A stretch of 64,000 bases of DNA from contig JAFCIZ010000003.1 of the NCBI GenBank assembly GCA_017871115.1, positions 869,001-933,000 of the forward strand, given 5' to 3'. Numbering within the stretch: the first letter of the stretch is position 1; the number at the start of each line of letters is the position of its first letter. The position numbers and the translations under genes are program-made. Shown here piece after piece: positions 41,077 to 54,408 of the stretch. This stretch comes from Cunninghamella blakesleeana. Lineage: Eukaryota > Mucoromycota > Mucoromycetes > Mucorales > Cunninghamellaceae. Below the pieces are notes generated by a model that was given only the letters and a program-made list of their open reading frames with translations, was not told where the DNA came from and did no database searches.

Positions 41077-42897
41077 TTATTGCAAGTCATCATCGAGATC
41101 CATAAGAGTAATATCTTGAATGATATCAGCTTCCACAGCACCATGCTGATCATCCAAATCACCCTTTTGGTCTTGTTCTAACGTATCCAAGGGGAAGGAA
41201 GAAGAATCAATATTTTTAAAAAAGGGTTTTTCAGTAGGCAAAATGACTTTAGTATCCATGACAACACCATGCTTATCGTAGGTATTCCAATGCAAATTCC
41301 ATTGATTTGATGTAGAAGGAGAAGGAGGAAGAAAATCCATCATGACAAAATGAAAATCCAATAAATGAGCATCATACATGCCCCAATCTTTGACTTTTTC
41401 AAAATCCAAATCTCCACCGGCACCACCAATAATAGCATAATGAATCTGATGATGTTGCCCACGTTCATAATTATGCTGATGTCCTGATATCACTAAATCC
41501 ACGCCATATTTTTCAAATAAAGGAACAAACCGTTCACGTACAAATTTCCCCCATTCACTTTGTCCCAATTCAAACCAAGCTTCCGGATCCCAATATTCTA
41601 AAAATGGAGGGATATGAACCACTACTATTCCAAAAGGTGATTGTTGAAATGCATCGCTCGCTAATTCCTTTTGTAACCATTCATCTTGTTGATGCCAATC
41701 TAAATTACTATCCAATACAATGATTCGACTAGGGCCAATAGTGAAAGCATGCCATGGACTATTTTCATCATTATTATCGTCACTTTTATTTTCATTATCG
41801 TGTTTAATAAAAGGAGATGTAGATCTTGTATATAGGTATTCATAACTTGGATCATGGTCGTGATTTCCGTGTGCATAAATCATGGGGGACTGTTGTCCTA
41901 AACCATAGTATGTTAATGGACTTACAAAGTCCGTTTGCCATTGTCTTAAAGAAGGATAATTTTGCACTGCATCACCAGCATGTAATAGATAATTAGGCTG
42001 ATGTTTTTTTAGTTGCTTCAAGATTCGTAAAAAGTTGAGTAAACCAAATTGATTATCTGCTATAGCACCAATACTGATTTTTTGATGGTAATGTTGATTT
42101 ATATGCTGGCTTTTTTCATTATTATTAAGGTTTTGATAAGGGTAATACCATTTAAATGTATGTTGTCGTATGATTCTTTGTTGATTAGTTTCAATACGAT
42201 AATGATATTCTAACGAAGTTGTTATTTCTGCATCATCGTCTTGAAGTTGATCGTCATCTATCAATTCCTCACGGTCGTTATAAATTCTTTTTTTGCCTAA
42301 AGGCCCAATCACAGCTTTATATAATGCATGATGATCATCCAACATAATAGGTTCTACATTAACGAAATACCATGGTGATTTCTTTTTTTTGTCTTTACTA
42401 TATTTTGAAGTTAGTTTAGGCTGCCAAATGATATTCATATCCTTCATATCACAATTCATTTCCCATACTACTTCTACTAAATCTGTATCTTGCATATATA
42501 ACATAGGTTCTTTTCTAATGGCACCGCAAGGGATATATCCTTTATCAAATAAAGCACTGCTTAATTTTATCCTGAAAAAAGCCATATAAACAAAGATGAT
42601 TGTTCTAAACCAATAAAATAATAAACTGAGTACAAGCCCAAGAAGAATCAGCTGACGTTTGGTAATAAAATAAGCACGGCGTCGACGTAATCTACCATTG
42701 AAAAAAGGCATTGATGTAGAAGTAGTCGATGTAGTAGAAAGATCTGGTAAAAAAGTAGATGAAGAAGAGCCATTTAGATCATAGGATTTAAACAAAGGGT
42801 ATGGATTTTGTTCATTATGATGTGTTGGTAAAGGAGAAGTCTGTTGTTTGTGTTGAAAAGATACTGAGGAAAATGGTTCTAAAGTAGGTTGTAACAT
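41077..42897 (-). CDS. Membrane-anchored calcineurin-like metallophosphoesterase
   Basis: Single-exon 606-aa protein. A basic N-tail (RLRRRRAYFITKRQ) precedes one membrane segment at about 83-108 (LILLGLVLSLLFYWF), suggesting a type II topology with the catalytic part in the lumen or outside. A beta-rich region at about 120-260 resembles the fibronectin-like domain before purple-acid-phosphatase catalytic cores. Metal-site motifs are in order: ADNQ (280-283), GDAVQN (308-313), GNHDHD (344-349), VHIPPF (427-432) and SGHQHNYERG (471-480). The first motif is D-N-Q instead of the common D-x-H, as in some family members. Substrate unknown. Acidic Asp/Asn inserts lie between motifs. Confidence 0.88.
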   Translation of the reverse strand: MLQPTLEPFSSVSFQHKQQTSPLPTHHNEQNPYPLFKSYDLNGSSSSTFLPDLSTTSTTSTSMPFFNGRLRRRRAYFITKRQLILLGLVLSLLFYWFRTIIFVYMAFFRIKLSSALFDKGYIPCGAIRKEPMLYMQDTDLVEVVWEMNCDMKDMNIIWQPKLTSKYSKDKKKKSPWYFVNVEPIMLDDHHALYKAVIGPLGKKRIYNDREELIDDDQLQDDDAEITTSLEYHYRIETNQQRIIRQHTFKWYYPYQNLNNNEKSQHINQHYHQKISIGAIADNQFGLLNFLRILKQLKKHQPNYLLHAGDAVQNYPSLRQWQTDFVSPLTYYGLGQQSPMIYAHGNHDHDPSYEYLYTRSTSPFIKHDNENKSDDNNDENSPWHAFTIGPSRIIVLDSNLDWHQQDEWLQKELASDAFQQSPFGIVVVHIPPFLEYWDPEAWFELGQSEWGKFVRERFVPLFEKYGVDLVISGHQHNYERGQHHQIHYAIIGGAGGDLDFEKVKDWGMYDAHLLDFHFVMMDFLPPSPSTSNQWNLHWNTYDKHGVVMDTKVILPTEKPFFKNIDSSSFPLDTLEQDQKGDLDDQHGAVEADIIQDITLMDLDDDLQ

Positions 42898-44385
42898 TTC
42901 ATAAAAGCATTATATTAAAAAATAAAAATAAATTATATAGTTGAAAAAAAGAAAAAGAAAAAAAAAGACAAAAGAGAAAAAAGAAGAGAAAAAAAAGAGG
43001 GGATTTAAATCAAAATTTGTAATTAACCAAATAAAGTTTTTATATTTTTTTTTTCCATGTTCCTAATTGGTAAAAACAGTCAAAGAATCATGTATATACT
43101 ATTTTTTTATAATCTATTTATAATAATAGTAATAATATTTTAATATGATATTTTAATAATTATAATAAAATGATATTTATTTATAATTATTATTTATAAA
43201 AAAAGTTAATATGTTACTATTTTATTTTTACGTATATAGAAAAAAAATATAAATATATATTTACGATTAACAGTAGCCAAATTAGGAACCAAGTTCCGTA
43301 TGTATTCTTTTTTATCAATACTAAGTATATAAACATATTACATACATGTATAACACTTTATTACTTTCATTATATGTTTATGTATTATTAATTTTGTTCT
43401 TATACATATAATTTAATTTGGACACTACGTATAGAATACGTATTTTTTTTCCGAAGAGATAGCCGTAAATACCATTTTAAGAGTACGTAGATCTTGTTTT
43501 ATTTCCTTCCGCACTTTTTTAAACCTGGAAATTAAACGTAGATTTAGTTGGGTTTTTTTTTGAGCAAAAAAAAAAAAAAAAAAAAAGAAAGGTTAAAAAA
43601 CTATTCGATTTAACGCATTGACAATAATCCTTTTTTTTTTTGCTCAAAAAAAAATCATTAAACAGTTTCGATCATAATTTTTTTTTTATATTATCTTTCC
43701 TTCTTTCTCTTTAACCCTACAAATTAAATATAAAAAAAATAACAATGCATATATATATATATAGCATTTTATTTAAAATCAGTATTATATAAAAGAAAGG
43801 CAATAAACAACACATAGTAAAGAATATATACCTAGGTATTACAGGATATTTACTTTCTAAACTTATTTTCATTGTTCTCTTTTTTTTTAATATATATGTA
43901 CAACTCCCTTATTTTTTAATTTCTTATAAACACCTTTTTCCAAATTATACATTTTTAAAACGTCAATATTTTTCAAGTACTAACTATATCTCTTATTTTA
44001 GTTATTATATTTGGTTTTTTAAAAAAGAAAATATTACTTTTTGTAATTCTTTTAATACAAAAAAAATTATAATAAATTCGTGAATTTCCTTTTATGGATT
44101 CTTTAAAAAACACATAACCATGTGCAAGTACTACAACTTTCTCCTAAAAAATTAATATGTAGGTACAAAATAATGAAGTTAGAAGGATTTTTTATATATA
44201 TATACCATATATATTTTAAAAATATTAATATTATTATATTTGTTAAAAAAGAAGATAAAATAAAGATAGAATTACTTTTTAAAAAAAAAAAAAGAAAACT
44301 ACTTCCAATGGGATGATAAAAGTAGCGGAGATAATTTATTTCTTCCTTTCTCTCACTTTTTCCTTAATTTTTTTTTATTTTTATT
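42898..44385. other. Intergenic, divergent promoter region
   Basis: About 1.5 kb between the phosphoesterase and CoA-binding genes. A pair of inverted sequences (TTTTTTTTGAGCAAAAAAAA near 43552 and its reverse complement near 43632) is embedded in A/T runs. CT-rich tract before 44386. No gene seen. Confidence 0.55.
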
Positions 44386-44912
44386 ATGGCGTCCATAGCA
44401 AGTCAATTTATTAATAGTTCACAGTTTGCGGTTGTAGGTGCTAGCACTAGTCGTTCAAAATATGGAAATCGTGTTTTACGTTGGTATCAACAAAATAATT
44501 TAAATGTTATTCCAGTTCATCCTGTAAATATATATATATATATATATAATATTATAAATGACTAATAATTATAATAAAAAAGATAACAATTAAAATATTA
44601 ATATTAATAATATATATATATGGATAATAGAAAGAAGAGGAAATAGAAGGTTTAAGAACCATCAAGTCTATTGAACAATTAAAACAACCAGAAAATACAA
44701 GTGTATCTATTATCACCCCTCCTAGTGTAAGTTTACAAGTATTAAAAGATTGCCAACGACTTGGTATAAAAAATATATGGTTACAACCTGGCGCTGAAGA
44801 TAAAGCTGTATTGGATTATGCTAAAGAGGTCGGTTTAAATATCATTGCTGGTGGCCCTTGCATTCTTGTTCAAGGCCCTTCCTTATTACATGATAAAAAA
44901 GGTAAACTATAA
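44386..44912 (+). CDS. CoA-binding domain protein (Rossmann fold)
   Basis: Exons 44386-44523 and 44631-44912 are in phase; 139 aa. The N-terminal Rossmann start FAVVGASTSRSKYGNRVLRW carries the glycine-containing loop of CoA-binding (succinyl-CoA-synthetase-like) domains. VIPVHP follows as the second strand, then SVSIITPPSVSLQVL, LGIKNIWLQPGAED and IIAGGPCILV, all typical of the small stand-alone CoA_binding family (YccU type, about 140 aa). The catalytic role of these proteins is not known. The stop directly follows a GTAAAC that could also be a donor, so a short extra C-terminal exon cannot be excluded. Confidence 0.9.
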
Positions 44913-46229
44913 AAAAAATGATTATGTGTATGTGTGTGAAATATATATTTACATGCATATAAAATATTTTTATTAAAGAACGCTTAAATACATAGGGGAA
45001 AAGAATAGATTATAGAGTGGTTTTTTTTAAGAATCATTGCAGTCTATAATATATGTTTCCTTCAATTATAATTCACAAGTTATTAACAATAACAATAATA
45101 AAAATAATAATAACAAATAAAAAAATGGTTTCACTGCAGTATTTTTCAAAGTTCCTAAAAAGGAACTGTTTGTTTTTTTAAATAAAATATCGCATAAAGA
45201 TCAACAATACCAATTTATATGATATTCTTATTAATACTCTTATTATTATTATTAAACTATTATAATCAATAAAAAGATTTATTATATACACCAATATTCT
45301 TTATCTGTGTTTATATTGCTGGGAATAGAAACTACAATGCTAGTATTTTAATTAAAGGAAGAGTATTGTAATTGATAAAAGTCTATATACAATCCAAAAT
45401 CCAGTTCAATTCATACGATCACATCTGTCTAAATTACATTTACTTGTTCTCATTTTTATTATTTATTTCAATTTCATATTGCTTTTACAATTATGTTTTA
45501 TAAACTGATGATAAAAAAGTATACAAAACAATATTTTTTTTTTGAAAAAATTAAGCTATTTTTATTCATTATTTTTAAATCATTTTTTATTAATTAAGCA
45601 TATTATTATGTATACATAACAGAAAATTATTAAAATAATAAAAAAAAAGTTTGCTTCATCAAGTAAATCTATATATGTATAGCCATAGGGCGCTTAAATC
45701 CAAGTGAAATGGTAGGGGGGTTCACTTTGTTAATCGTATGTAGATATCAAATTGAAAAGTATATAAAATAATACCTACCGCAGTGAACCATAGTGACTCA
45801 TATAATATCCACATTCACTCATTTTATTAAAAAGTCTAAGGAAAGGGAAATAAAGTTAAAAACTAAGCAAACCAGAAGATTTTTTTTTTCTATAAAGCTA
45901 TTAAATAAGGGCTATGCATTTTCAAGCACCGCCGCAGCACAATGAGATCTATTTAAATCCTTTTTTTTTTAAAAAAATCAACTTCTTTCTCTCTCTTCCC
46001 TTTTTTTTTTAAAAAAAATAAATATATTTTTCTTATATAAATATTTTGTTTTTATCATTTACATAAATATTTTATAAATATTCTACAAAAAAATAATAAC
46101 CCAAATCATAAACTATAATTTTATCTTTTAATAACCTGGATTGATTGATATACAAAAAAAATATATATAAAAACGATATATTATACGTGATAGCACAGCT
46201 CATAGATAATAAAATAAAAGTAATACACA
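44913..46229. other. Intergenic, tandem plus-strand genes
   Basis: About 1.3 kb without an intact gene. AAT and TTA runs and poly-T tracts; the last 250 bp are pyrimidine-rich as in other leaders here. Confidence 0.55.
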
Positions 46230-48945
46230 ATGACTTTAAAAAACGATCAACTATTAATAAAAGAAGAAAGATATATTGGGGAACAATTAAAATCACTATC
46301 TATTGAAGACCAAAAACAAGAAAAAGTATCTGTTGTCGATATTACTAATGAAACTAATGACGTATTCGATGAAGAAGAAGGAGAAGAAGAAGAAGAAGAA
46401 AAAAAGATATCTCTTAAAGTATTAAAAAAAAAACATACGATGATGTCAATGCTTTTTATTTAATTTATATCCTTATATTTTTTTTTATCTAAATACAAAT
46501 ATATACTTTTTCTCTTTTTCTTTTATTAAACAGAGTCGTTTAATTCAAGGAACAAAGGCTGATAAGGATTTTTTGGCTAAATTACTGACAAAACGCATTG
46601 ATGATGGAGGCGGGGAGGTGATATTTGAACTAGGTCATGAAGGTATAGTAATAGATTAAAAAAATAAAATAAAAAAGGGTATAATAAAAGATGAAAAGGT
46701 TGCTTAAAATGAGAATTATATGCGCATATATATAAATATATACTGGGTTTGGGGGAAAAAAAAGGGGGGAGTTAATAAAATAGTATGATTTATATAAATT
46801 TATATTATTTCGTATATATTTAGACGACGGTGCACCAATGTCTTTAACCAAGGAAGAATATGATAAATGTATACAAACTATAGACGAAGTAACAAAAAGT
46901 ATAAATGTAGATTATGCAGATTTGGATAATTTTTTGGATGGTGATAATATAACAAAGAAAAAGAATAACAACAATGAGTATCTGGGTCACTTTATGATAC
47001 GTAAAAAACCTACCTCAGTGGAAGATCTTTTGGAAGTTCGTGTGGCCGTAGTAGGCAATGTGGTAAAATATAAAAAAATAGAAAATAAAAAAGGATTACA
47101 CACTATACAACATATAAAAGAGAGGGTAGGGCAACTTTAATAATATATATTATTATGATTTCATTAGGATGCAGGAAAATCTACTTTACTGGGTGTTTTA
47201 ACAAAAGGTATATTAGATGATGGTCGTGGAAAAGCTCGTGTTAACTTGTTTCGGTAAAAATATAATAAATAGAAATAATCAGATGAATGGTTTTTATAAA
47301 AAATGATGTGGTACGTGATCAGAGTTTAATTTTTTTTTTTCTTGATACAAAAATAATAATAATAATAATAATAATGGTAGTCATCCTCATGAAATCGAAT
47401 CTGGCCGTACTTCAAGTATAGGTGGTGAAATCTTAGGGTTTGATTCAAAGTCTCACCCCATTGTACCTAAATCTGAAAGAAAATTAACGTGGGAAGATGT
47501 ATGTTCCAAAGCTTCTAAAATACTTAGTTTTGTCGATTTAGCGGGGCATGAAAAATATTTAAAGGTAATATAGATACATTCATATCGAATACATATAAGA
47601 AAATGATTATACCAAAAACTGATGTCTATATATATATATATATATATATATTTAAATAGACTACAGTGTTTGGTATGACAGGAAACGCACCCGAGTTTGT
47701 TATGTTAATGGTGGGTGGTAATGCAGGAATTATTGGTATGGCAAAGGAACATCTTGGTTTAGCGTTATCTCTAGGAATCCCTCTCTTTGTTGTAGTTACC
47801 AAAATTGATCGTACACCTCCTAATATTTTGGCTGATACCCTAAAAAATTTACGAGCAATATTAAAATCAAAATCTGTACAGAAATTTCCTTTACTAGTCA
47901 AATCAAATGATGATGTCGTTAATAGTGCTGTAAGTTTTTTTTTAAGAAAAAAAAAAAGAGGGAATAGATAATGAATGCAATCGAATGGAAATGTAATTAT
48001 TTATGGTGGTTAATATGATAAAATGCTATTCTTTTTTTTTTTTTTAGCAACATTTTGTCAGTGCAAGATTATGTCCCATTTTCCAAGTGAGCAATGTAAC
48101 CGGAGAAGGGCTAGATTTATTAAAAAATTACTTAAATATCTTACCGTGTATGACCAAATATGACGCAAATGAAGAATTCCACTATGAAATCAATGAAACG
48201 TATTCCGTTCCCTTTGTTGGTACCGTAGTAAGTGGGATTTTGAAATCAGGGATCATTCATGTTGGTGATAAAGTCATCTTAGGCCCGGATTCAACAGGTC
48301 AGTTTATTGTTACTACTATTAAAGGTATTCACCGTAAAAGAGTCTCAGTCCCAGTTGCTCGTGCTGGCCAAAGTGTAACATTCGCCCTGAAAAATGTAAG
48401 ACGTAAAATGGTTCGAAAAGGTATGGTACTGTTGGCCCATGAAAAAGATAAACCTATGCCCAAAGTTTCTAAGCGGTTTGAAGCAGAAATTAAAATTTTA
48501 TACCACTCTACAACAATTAAACAAAGATATCAAGCTATGGTACATTGTGGAGCTGTTCGTCAAACTGCTAGTATTGTTAGCCTAGATCAAAATGTGTTAC
48601 GTACAGGTGATAAAGCAATTGTGGTACGTAAAAAGAATTTAAAAAAAAATCATATCGATATATATATTTATATATACAATAAGTAACTTATTTTATTCCG
48701 TTTTTTATTATCTCAATTAGCAATTCGAATTTGTAAAACAGCCTGAATATTTACAGGAAGGCGCTAAACTGGTAATAATAATAATAATATGGAATCAATG
48801 AAAGGAAAAAAACGAAAAAATAGATCACGCTTTTAATATATTTTTAAATTATTATTTATTAATATTGTTATTATTATTTTATATATAGCTTTTCCGTGAA
48901 GGAAGAACAAAAGGAAAAGGAACAGTACTAAAAATATTGTCTTAA
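46230..48945 (+). CDS. GTPBP1/GTPBP2-like translational GTPase
   Basis: Nine exons: 46230-46418, 46534-46642, 46824-47062, 47168-47253, 47381-47564, 47660-47929, 48048-48623, 48721-48771, 48889-48945; 586 aa in phase. The acidic N-terminus is followed by a helical region. The EF-Tu-like G domain has G1 GNVDAGKST at about 177-185 (intron between Val and Asp), a switch with SGRTSSIG, G3 [10 protein letters not shown] at 260-269 and G4 TKID at 316-319. Two beta-barrel domains follow ([44 protein letters not shown]). This matches GTPBP1 (GP-1) proteins, which act on ribosomes and mRNA decay in animals. The role in fungi is less studied. Confidence 0.92.
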
Positions 48946-49879
48946 ATACAAGCATGCAAATTTTGAAATCAACAAAAAGTAATACGTACATATGTATATA
49001 TTTTTTTTATATATAGTAACAAGGATATTCATTACATAATGATTATAATATATTTATTTTAAATAAAGTATCACGATTTTTTTTTGAAAAAAATATTATC
49101 CAAACCAATTAATATAAAGTAATAATACTAATCTTATTAATAAACTTAAATGAATAAAACTGAGTTCCATTCATATTAACTAATAAGGGTCCTTCGATAA
49201 GTTTATAGATTTTTTTTAAATCACAGTTCTATTTTGTTTGGAATAAGCGTGGGAAAGAAAAAAATTATGACTTTTCATAAAAAGTTTAATAGCTATTATT
49301 GCGTATAAAAAAGCATGATATCATTATTTTTTAAGTAATTTTTTATAAAAATGAGTTTCTAAAATGCCTAAAATTTTCAAGTATTTTAAAATATCATGAT
49401 CATAATTGTCATTACTTTTATTTAATTGAAATAAAATAAATATAACAATAAGTAAAGAAAAAAAAAAAAAAGACTATACAAAAGTAATACTCAACAAAAA
49501 AATTCAATCTGATTCTTAAATAATGTATAAATTTTTTTCACCGCAGTTCTCAGCTTAATGGCAACTACATATAATATTTTTATCAAAATAAATAGAATAG
49601 ATGATCTTTTTAAATCACCTTTATTATTATTTATCAGAATATATTTTGGGGTATTTTAGTATTTGATATCTTTATTTCATTTTACTTTAGAAAAAACAAA
49701 AAAAAAATTCAAGCTAAGAAAAAAAGAGCGAGTGAGAGGAAAACCGAGACTCCGCAAAAAAAAAAAATCATCAGTCTATAAAAAAAGGAAATTTAATCCA
49801 TATTCTATTTCTTTCTTCTCTTTCTCAATTTTTTTTTCTTTTCTTATTATATATTTATACCTATAATATATACGTTAGA
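48946..49879. other. Intergenic, tandem plus-strand genes
   Basis: About 0.9 kb of AT-rich DNA with A runs and a purine-rich stretch (49692-49790) followed by a CT-rich tract before the peptidase start. No gene seen. Confidence 0.55.
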
Positions 49880-52301
49880 ATGATGTCTTTACCTTCATTA
49901 AATATTATTACTATTCAAGATAATCTCAATAGTTCTTTACAGCAACAAGTACAAAACTATGATGGTGTTGTTGTAGTATTTGCAGAAAAAGAAAACTTGA
50001 TTAACGTGGTACCTAGTTTTGAACGTCAATTAAAATTAGATAAAACCTTTGGTAAATCTATTCAAATCTTTTGTCCTCATGATCAACAACCTAGTGAACG
50101 TATTCTTCTTGCTCCTATTGGATCATATGATAACGATGTCGATGACGCTCGCCGTTTTAAAGGTAAAAAAAAAAAGAAAAGATAGTAAAATAAGGATTTT
50201 TTTTTACTATTGTCTTTTATTTAAAAAAGGTGGAACATGGAGAGTGAGATAGAGAGGATGGATACAAAGAAGTGAGAAAGTAATAAGAATAGGGATAAAA
50301 GAAAGATTATATATATATATATATATATAAATTAATGGTTGGATTGTGTGTGTTGAGTATCATTTTTTTTTAATTTATTATTATTATTATTATTACTATT
50401 ATTATTATTATTTAGATGCTGCCTTCGAAGCTGGTAAAAAAGCCATTGAAGCTGGTATTCAAAAGCCATTAATCTGTTTTGCCGATCCACCTACCAAAGA
50501 CCTTCAATTAAACTGGACATTTGATGAAAAGACTCATGATTATCAACATTATTTAGAAGTAACTATGCTTGGATTTTTAGAAGCTAGCTACGAACCCATC
50601 GACGTACGTGATCATTATTTAAAAACCAATACCACCTTACCTACTTTTGAACAATTGGGTTTTGTTGTACCTAATCATGGTGATTTAAATGATGTTAGTG
50701 CTGTTATTAAAAGAGTGCAAGCTATTGAAGAAGGTCGCCGAGTTGCAAAAGGTAATAATAACAAAATATAAATAATAAAAATAGACATAGAGTGGATCAT
50801 TTCATACGATTTATATATACTTATCTTTATGCGTCATTGTTATTCTTAAATAGATATCGGTTCTCCTGATCCTGAACAAATGTCTCCCATTCAAATTGTT
50901 AAATATTTAGAATCCATCTTTAAAAATGATAAAAATGTAAAGATGACTGTAATTGATGATGTAGATGTTATTAAAAAGGAATATCCTTTAGCACATGCTG
51001 TTACCCGTGCTAGTTTAGTAGGTAAGAGATGTGAAAAAAAAAAAAAGTAAAAGAGTGAAAACCTACATGTTCATTATGGCAATTTTTCTAATTTTTTTAA
51101 TTTTTTTACTTTTATAGTACCTAGACATCACCCTAGATTTGTTCATTTTGAATACAAGTCTCCCGATCAAGCTAGTGTAAAAGAAAAGTAAGTTTATATT
51201 TTTTTTTATTTCATTAATTAAAATCTTTATCTCAATAATGACAAAAATCATTCTCATAAGATAACTAACATATATATATATATTTAAACAGTCTTTACTT
51301 TGTCGGTAAAGGTGTCACTTATGATACCGGAGGTGCTGATATCAAGTGTAGTGGTCATATGAGAGGTAAAATAATATTCATAGTTAAAATAATTAAAGTG
51401 GGTATCATATTTCTTATTTTTCTTTTTTATTATTGTTTTTTTAATTAAGGTATGTCTCGTGATAAATGTGGTGCAGCTGCTGTTGCAGGATTTTTCAAGA
51501 CTATTGAAAATTTACAACCTAAAGGAATCAATGCTACTGGTGGGTTAGCTTTAGTACGTAACTCTATTGGTCCTGATTCGTATGTTAGTGATGAAATTAT
51601 ATATTCTAGAAATGGAAATAGAGGTAAAGTAGATGTATATAATTTTATTTTTACTTTTTTATGTCATTTATAAATAGTTTATTAATGAATGTATAATATT
51701 TTTTATTTTTATTCCTTATATCTATTATTCTATAGTTTTGGTTGGTAACACAGATGCTGAAGGACGTATGGTAATGACTGATTTAATATGTGAATTTAAA
51801 GAAAAAGCCATTGCCCATGCTCAAAGCGAAGAAGTCTCAGGAAAGAAACCTTCTTTAATCTTTACATGTGCTACCTTAACAGGTCATGCTTTACGTGCCT
51901 ATGGCGGTTATGGTATTGCTTTAGATAATGGATTTGCAAGAAAGAATCGAGTTAGTAAACGTATCTATGATGCTGGTCATATTTTAGCAGATCCTTTCGA
52001 AATTTCTACTTTAAGACGTGAAGATGTGGATTGTGTTCAACCAGGTCGTTCTAGTGAAGATGTTATCCAAGCTAATGATAAACCAAGTACTGCTACTGAT
52101 CGTGGTCATCAATATCCTGCTGGATTCATGTTAATCGCTTCTGGTTTAGATAAACATGGTTTAAATAGTAAAGTATTACCTATTGGGTTCACTCATTTAG
52201 ATGTAGCTGGTTCCGCTGAAACTATGACCTCCGTTGGTTGGAGTTTAACTCGTGTAACCGGTTCTCCTGTTGCTGCTCTTACTGGTGCTTTCTTGATTTA
52301 A
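49880..52301 (+). CDS. M17 family leucyl aminopeptidase-like
   Basis: Seven exons: 49880-50162, 50416-50751, 50854-51021, 51118-51187, 51292-51365, 51450-51623, 51736-52301; 556 aa in phase. The N-terminal regulatory half runs to about residue 200. The catalytic half has VGKGVTYDTGGADIK (about 290-304; Lys and Asp ligands), GMSRDKCGAAAVAGFF and NTDAEGRM at about 373-380 (Asp and Glu metal ligands, Arg). M17 enzymes are dimetal exopeptidases, usually hexameric and cytosolic. The SRDKCGAA segment replaces the usual MK-x-DM-x-GAA, resembling the nematode W07G4.4-type branch and not classical LAP; this subfamily placement is from memory. Possible initiator choices are Met1 or Met2. Confidence 0.9.
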
Positions 52302-52868
52302 AAAAAAAAAAAAAAAAAGAAAGGATAAAACATAATAATAAAAATTAAAATTAAAATGATTTTGTAAATTAGTATATATATATATTTCTTTTATTCTTTT
52401 TTTCTCTTTTTTCTCTTTAAAATAAAATAAAATAATTATAATAAGTAAATATAACGAAGCTTATAAAATAGAAATAGATATAAAATGAGGGGTGAGAGTA
52501 GACTGTGTTTACTGAATTATCATATTGATGAATAAAGTGAATAATAATAAAATAAATATTATTATAAAATAAATACAAATTGATTTTTTTTAAAAATATA
52601 GAATGGGGTTCATGAAACAAATAAATGAAAAGAAAACTGAATAATTAAATGAATGAATGAATAAAAATACAAAAAACTTAGTATATAGAAAAAAAGATGT
52701 TATCATAAAGCAAATACAATTTAATTTTTAATATAAAATAAAACTATGGTTAAAATGAGGTTTATTGTATGAATGAATGAATGAATGAATTAAATATGCA
52801 ATGAATGAAAAGAAAAATAACTATAAATATAAGAATACTACAATAAAAAATGAATTTCTAATTCATTT
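52302..52868. other. Intergenic, convergent 3' ends
   Basis: Spacer between the aminopeptidase and arrestin genes. A-rich, with ATGA tetranucleotide repeats (about 52646-52660 and 52769-52789). No gene seen. Confidence 0.6.
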
Positions 52869-54408
52869 TTAACATTTAAATGAATGATAAGGAGGAGGAG
52901 GAGTAGTAGATAACAACGGGTTTGGCATTAACCAATCACGACAAGTAGGGCGAGAAGATTTTTTACATTGTTTTTTAAATTGAAGATAACAAGGGCATTT
53001 AAAGAAATTTCCCCCGGCAGCATCATTACTATTATTATTCAATGTATCATCATCAAGCATAGGATCATGAGAAGCAGCTTCATAAGTAGGTAAAGTAGCA
53101 TAATCCTCTTTTAGACGGCAATCTAAAATAGTAAGAGGGATATCTAAATGAATACTAGTACGAACAAACCCTTTTCGTTGATCGTCGGGTTTAATTGTAG
53201 CCAAGGTTTTTAATTGTTGTGGTGTGAAATCATTTAAAAGTTGTTCAGGAAAAGAGAATTCAACATTCATTTTTAAATAATGTATGAATCGCATTTCATG
53301 AAAGGTAGTGGAGTGGTTTAAATGAACACAGTTAGGTAATTGAAATACAAATTGATATTGGAATGGAGTCGCTGTTAAAGGAAGGTGTGCATTTTTAGTG
53401 AAAACAGTTTTACGTAAATGAGATAAATCCACATGATCATGGGAAGCATAATGATTGGCATCGTCGTTTAGGTCCATATCAGGTAAAAACATCATTTCAT
53501 CATCGTCATCGTCATCTTCATCATCGCTATGAAAATGAGTTAAAGGCTGAATATGGTGAACGTTTAATTTGTAATCATGCATTTCGGCTCTTCTAGCATC
53601 AAATTCAGGTAATCGATAAATTCGCTTTTCTTGCAAAATGACTGAAACACTTTCCAAATAAAGATTTTTATGATGGGCAGATAACATGAACGAGATGGGG
53701 AATAAAGTACCTGAAGAAGCCATGGATTTTTCAATAAAAATGGTGGTATCACAATGAGGTAATTTTTTTTCTACAACGATGGATGGATTGGCTAAGGCAT
53801 GAGTGGTTAAAGCTTGATCAGACCAAGTTAAAGCTCTTAATAGTAAAATATTACGGCGACATTTTAAGTTCATAGTTCCCATTCCAACACGATGAACAGT
53901 GCTGGAGACATAATAATATACTTTGGCCAATTCATCTTCAATAGTTTCCACTAATTGATTAGGTAAAATAAATTCAAATGGCCATCGATGTAATCCACTT
54001 GGAATCATACGATCACCATCTTCTGGAAAAGTTTGTAAAATAATATTTTGTTCATGGATGATTTTTTCATGGTAATATTTATTCGATTTAGGTCCAAAGC
54101 CTATTATTAAAATATAAAGAATAAATAAATAAATAAATAAATTGTCTATCAATTAAATATCTATGGTTATTACTATTGTTATTTTAAATTATTAAAAAGA
54201 TAATATTACCATCAGGCCATAACATATGGGCTTTTCCCGTGAATTTTACTACAACAGAAGAAGCCATAATAGGTTTTGAAAGTAAGAGCTCTACTTCACC
54301 ACGAAATACAGTTGTTGCAGAATCAGTTGATTGGCCTCTTAATATAACAACTGGTTCTGCTAATTCAATAGAAAGTTGTTTATTGGATGTAAAAAATGGT
54401 ACAGGCAT
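52869..54408 (-). CDS. Arrestin-domain protein (ART/ARRDC-like)
   Basis: Exons 54408-54210 and 54100-52869 are in phase; 476 aa. The N-terminal arrestin sandwich starts LSIELAEPVVILRG, continues FRGEVELLLSKPIMASSVVV, and later PSGLHRWPFEFILPNQLVET, which is the typical G-x-x-x-(Y/W)-P-F-x-F motif. The C-terminal arrestin domain has LTWSDQALTTHALANPS, FPISFMLSAHHKNLYLESV and VILQEKRIYRLPE. An acidic DDEDDDDDDE loop is inserted near residue 280. The C-terminus is Cys-containing (FFKCPCYLQFKKQCKK) with proline clusters near the end. Fungal alpha-arrestins recruit Rsp5/Nedd4 ligases to membrane transporters; no clear PPxY motif is seen at the end, only PPPPYH, which could serve. Confidence 0.88.

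Noticed and set aside
43552..43656. Inverted GAGC/GCTC pair within A/T runs
   Set aside because: Most of the pairing is homopolymer A:T; too weak to call a terminator, MITE or RNA gene.
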